Of a DNA stretch of 64,000 bases, positions 61,616 through 64,000 are shown piece by piece. This DNA is from Raineyella sp034933565 (GTDB lineage: Bacteria > Actinomycetota > Actinomycetes > Propionibacteriales > Propionibacteriaceae). A program made the position numbers and the translations under genes. Below the pieces are notes generated by a model. That model did no database searches. It had not been told where the DNA came from and saw only the letters and a program-made list of their open reading frames with translations. The DNA lies in contig NZ_JAYFNG010000027.1 in NCBI RefSeq assembly GCF_034933565.1, positions 17,996 to 81,995 on the forward strand, in the 5' to 3' direction. How positions within the stretch are numbered: the first letter of the stretch is position 1; every line of letters begins with the position of its first letter.

Positions 61616-63142
61616 ATGCAGGAGCCCACGTACCGATCAGCCACGACGACCGCCTTCGGCAGCACCGGGGCCGGCGCCCGGGCCGACGTCGCCATGGCCC
61701 CGGGCACTCCCCCACAGGTCGGTGCCGAGCCGCCCCGCCGCGCGATCGGGCCCGCACAGGTCCCGACGCGGCCGGCCCGGGGCCGGCGTACGCCGCTCAG
61801 GGTCGAGGCCGAGCGGGACAACGCCCACGGCCGCGCCTCCACCTGGTTCCTCACCGCGGTCGGCGCGATCGGCGGGGTGGTGCTGGGCCTCACCCTCGAG
61901 GCGGTGCTCCCGCTCACCGGGACGCTGTCCAACCTCATCTACGTCGTCTCCGTGCTGGCGGCCTCCGTCGGCACGTACGGCGTGCTCGTCCTCCTGCTGC
62001 TGATCGCCAGGCTGCCCGTGCTGGAACGCTCGATCGGCCAGGACCACCTGGTCACCTGGCACAAGCGGATCGCTCCCTGGGCGATGTGGCTCGTCTTCGT
62101 CCACATCGTCCTGGTCGTGCTCAGCTACGGGATGGACGCCAGGCACAACTGGTTCGCGGAGCTGTGGAGCCTCACCACCACCACGCCGTGGATCCTGCCG
62201 GCCCTGGCCGGCACGGCAGCGATCGTCGCCGCCGGGTACACGTCCTGGAAGCGGGTGCGGCGCACCCTCAGACACGAGACCTGGTGGACCATCCACCTCT
62301 ACACCTACCTCGGTGTCGTGCTGGCCTTCGCCCACCAGATCACCGCCGGCGGCCCGTTCCTGTCCGGCTGGTCGCGCGCCCTGTGGGTGGCCCTCTACAT
62401 CGCCGTCTTCGGCGCCATCATCGGCTTCCGGGTGCTGCGCCCGCTCTACCGTTCCCTGCGCCACGGCCTGCGGGTCGCGGCCGTCGTCCCCGAGGCACCG
62501 GGGGTGGTCAGCATCTGGGTGCGTGGCCGTGACCTGCACCGGCTCGGGGCCCAGGAGGGGCAGTTCTTCAACTGGCGCTTCCTCCACCCCGGCCTGGGCT
62601 ACGACGCCCACCCGTACTCGATCTCGGCGCTGCGCGGCGACACGATGCGGCTCACCGTCAAGGCGCTCGGCGACGCGTCGGCCGCGATGGCCGGTCTGCG
62701 GGTCGGCACCCGGGTGCTCGTCGAGGGGCCGTACGGGGCGGTCACCCCCGGCCGGGTCGCCCCCGATCCCGAGGACCGCACCCGACGCACGGTACTCGTC
62801 GCCGGCGGCGTGGGTGCCGGACCGGTCGCCGCCCTGGCCGACCGGGTGGCCGGCGAGGCACCGCTCGACATCATCTACCGGGCCCGGTCGATGGACCAGA
62901 TGCCCCACCGTGACGAGCTGTGGGAGCTGCAGTCCAGGCCCCACGTCCGGGTGCACCTGATGCCCGGTCATCGCAGCGCCTACCCGCTCAGCCCCGAGCA
63001 CCTGCGGGCCACGGTCGGCCGGCTCGACGACGCCCAGGTGTACGTCTGCGGCCCGGCCGCTCTGAACCGGCAGGTCGTCCGGTCGGCCCGAGCGCTGGGT
63101 GCCCGCCCCGAGAACATCCACCACGAGATCTTCGACCTGTGA
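61616..63142 (+). CDS. ferric-reductase-like membrane oxidoreductase with FAD/NAD domains
   Basis: A 508-residue protein with two parts. The N-terminal membrane part (about residues 75-310) has six helices with haem-type histidines in TWHKRIAPW, VHIVLV, RHETWW-THLY and AHQITAGG. The C-terminal part is a ferredoxin-NADP reductase module: GQFFNWRF, HPYSISA (FAD), LVAGGVGAGPVAAL and YVCGPAALNRQVVRSARALG (NAD). It moves electrons from NAD(P)H across the membrane. The next gene encodes an FMN-binding surface protein, a likely acceptor. ATG 61616 is inferred from loss of coding pattern upstream. Confidence 0.88.
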   Translation: MQEPTYRSATTTAFGSTGAGARADVAMAPGTPPQVGAEPPRRAIGPAQVPTRPARGRRTPLRVEAERDNAHGRASTWFLTAVGAIGGVVLGLTLEAVLPLTGTLSNLIYVVSVLAASVGTYGVLVLLLLIARLPVLERSIGQDHLVTWHKRIAPWAMWLVFVHIVLVVLSYGMDARHNWFAELWSLTTTTPWILPALAGTAAIVAAGYTSWKRVRRTLRHETWWTIHLYTYLGVVLAFAHQITAGGPFLSGWSRALWVALYIAVFGAIIGFRVLRPLYRSLRHGLRVAAVVPEAPGVVSIWVRGRDLHRLGAQEGQFFNWRFLHPGLGYDAHPYSISALRGDTMRLTVKALGDASAAMAGLRVGTRVLVEGPYGAVTPGRVAPDPEDRTRRTVLVAGGVGAGPVAALADRVAGEAPLDIIYRARSMDQMPHRDELWELQSRPHVRVHLMPGHRSAYPLSPEHLRATVGRLDDAQVYVCGPAALNRQVVRSARALGARPENIHHEIFDL

Positions 63143-63152
63143 GGCGACCACG

Positions 63153-63851
63153 ATGAAGTCCGCGATCACCACCGTCCTGGTCACCGGGGCCACCGTCGCC
63201 GGCGTGGCCGGCGTCCTGGTCCTCAGCCCGGGCCACGCCGCCCTGTCCGCACTCGGTGGGACCATCAGCCGGCTCGGCACCGACTCCGACCGGTCCGCAG
63301 CCGACCAGCAGTCCGGGTCCCGGCTCGCCGGCTCGGCCTTCCCCGGCAACAGCGCCCGGTACTCCGACGACGAGAAGTCCGACGACTCCGACTCCGACTC
63401 CCACTCCGATTCCCACTCGGACTCCGACTCCCACTCCGATTCCCACTCGGAGGACTCCGAGTCCGACGCCCACTCCGGCGCCAGGACCTCCCGGTCGGCG
63501 GGCTCCGGCACCACCACCGGCACCGGTTCAACAGGCAGCACCGGGGCCACAGGCAGCACCGGGGCGACCGGCTCCGGCACCGCCTACACCGGGTCGGCGT
63601 ACCAGTCCCCGTACGGCCCGATGCAGGTCGCCATCACCGTCTCGGGCACCCGGATCACCGGGATCCGGTGGGCCCAGGTTCCGATGAGTGACAGCCACTC
63701 CTCCCGGATCAACAACTACGCGGCACCGCTGCTCGTCGAGCAGGCGATGACCAGCCAATCTGCCACGGTCGACGGCGTCTCCGGCGCCACGTACACCACC
63801 GATGGCTTCCGTACGTCCCTCCAGTCCGCGATCCAGAAGGCAGGTCTGTGA
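63153..63851 (+). CDS. FMN-binding domain surface protein
   Basis: A 232-residue exported protein. Signal peptide/anchor MKSAITTVLVTGATVAGVAG is followed by a striking linker: Ser-Asp-Ser-His repeats (about residues 72-108) and then Gly-Ser-Thr repeats. The C-terminal FMN-binding domain (about 140-232) carries the flavinylation motif GVSGATYTTDGF, whose Thr would receive FMN through a phosphoester bond by ApbE. The ferric-reductase-like protein is directly upstream (10 bp), so the two are an electron chain to the cell surface. Confidence 0.85.
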   Translation: MKSAITTVLVTGATVAGVAGVLVLSPGHAALSALGGTISRLGTDSDRSAADQQSGSRLAGSAFPGNSARYSDDEKSDDSDSDSHSDSHSDSDSHSDSHSEDSESDAHSGARTSRSAGSGTTTGTGSTGSTGATGSTGATGSGTAYTGSAYQSPYGPMQVAITVSGTRITGIRWAQVPMSDSHSSRINNYAAPLLVEQAMTSQSATVDGVSGATYTTDGFRTSLQSAIQKAGL

Positions 63852-64000
63852 TGTCCGACGCCACCCCCGGCACCCCCCGCCCCGAGCCCGCTGCTGGCCC
63901 CGGCGACGCGTCCCACCTCGAGTCCGGCGCACGACCCCGGCCCGGCGCCCATCCCGGGTCCGGGGGACGTCCCGAGTCCGCCCCCGGTGCCGCGGGCCCC
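63851..64000 (+). CDS. start of third gene of the flavin operon, cut by the right edge
   Basis: ATG 63851 overlaps the stop of the FMN-binding gene (TGATG). The first 50 residues are Pro/Gly/Ala-rich with no domain. The frame is open to the edge. ApbE (FAD:protein FMN transferase) would be expected here by operon logic, but nothing in these residues shows it. Confidence 0.5.
   Translation, partial: MSDATPGTPRPEPAAGPGDASHLESGARPRPGAHPGSGGRPESAPGAAGP

Noticed and set aside
63851..64000. calling the last gene apbE
   Set aside because: Only a disordered N-terminus is visible; the call would rest on context alone.

Overview
The window is GC-rich, densely coded DNA (about 70% GC) with strong third-position GC bias. 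It holds about 45 genes and no rRNA, tRNA, CRISPR array, transposase or prophage. Gene content suggests a facultatively anaerobic actinobacterium, most likely a relative of the Propionibacteriaceae: single-chain pyruvate:ferredoxin oxidoreductase, pyruvate phosphate dikinase with its regulator, a propionate/succinate-type CoA-transferase, ECF transporters, ROK sugar regulators and many leaderless genes. The family assignment is inference; no 16S gene is present.

Layout. 1-12.5 kb: Lhr helicase (cut by the left edge), HIT protein, RidA, glycogen phosphorylase, a NifX-like protein, two MFS transporters, HU, and CstA with its YbdD partner. 12.8-15.2 kb: a ROK repressor next to a ROK glucokinase. 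15.5-21.9 kb: a redox operon (NAD(P)H/FAD/Fe-S oxidoreductase, nifJ, dihydroorotate-dehydrogenase-like protein). 22-31.5 kb: a regulator/MFS pair with a tandem operator, zinc alcohol dehydrogenase, a metal/corrinoid-binding-like protein, an S4 protein, an L7/L12-like protein, a two-component system, a DUF4031-HD protein and deoC. 31.5-38 kb: a TSUP permease divergent from a cobalamin riboswitch that heads a surface protein plus ECF T-AA-S transporter operon, then TetR. 38-46 kb (minus strand): dcd, a PP2C-FHA-ROK operon and the PSRP-ppdk operon. 46.5-56 kb: RsmC-like methyltransferase, YwiC-like protein, a probable Mn riboswitch with a duplicated leader before terC, CoA-transferase, FGGY kinase, enoyl-CoA hydratase and a DODA dioxygenase. 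56.6-61.3 kb (minus strand): a tightly overlapping kinase / small membrane protein / GTPase / GAP1-like operon, the best candidate for a poorly described system. 61.6-64 kb: ferric-reductase-like protein, an FMN-binding surface protein, and a third gene cut by the right edge.

How the genes work together. Carbon flow is well covered: glycogen phosphorolysis and glucokinase feed glycolysis, PPDK/PSRP and PFOR sit at the PEP-pyruvate-acetyl-CoA node, CstA imports a starvation substrate (pyruvate or peptides), and the CoA-transferase closes a propionate- or acetate-type cycle. The redox operon could pass ferredoxin electrons to NAD(P). The corrinoid-controlled ECF operon fits a B12-dependent methylmalonyl-CoA route.

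Two signals recur across the window. First, an extended -10 hexamer (TANNNT, often TAGGCT) lies exactly 6-7 nt before an ATG or GTG with no Shine-Dalgarno, which fixes many start codons as leaderless. Second, short GC-rich direct repeats fill many intergenic gaps and the disordered tails of several proteins.
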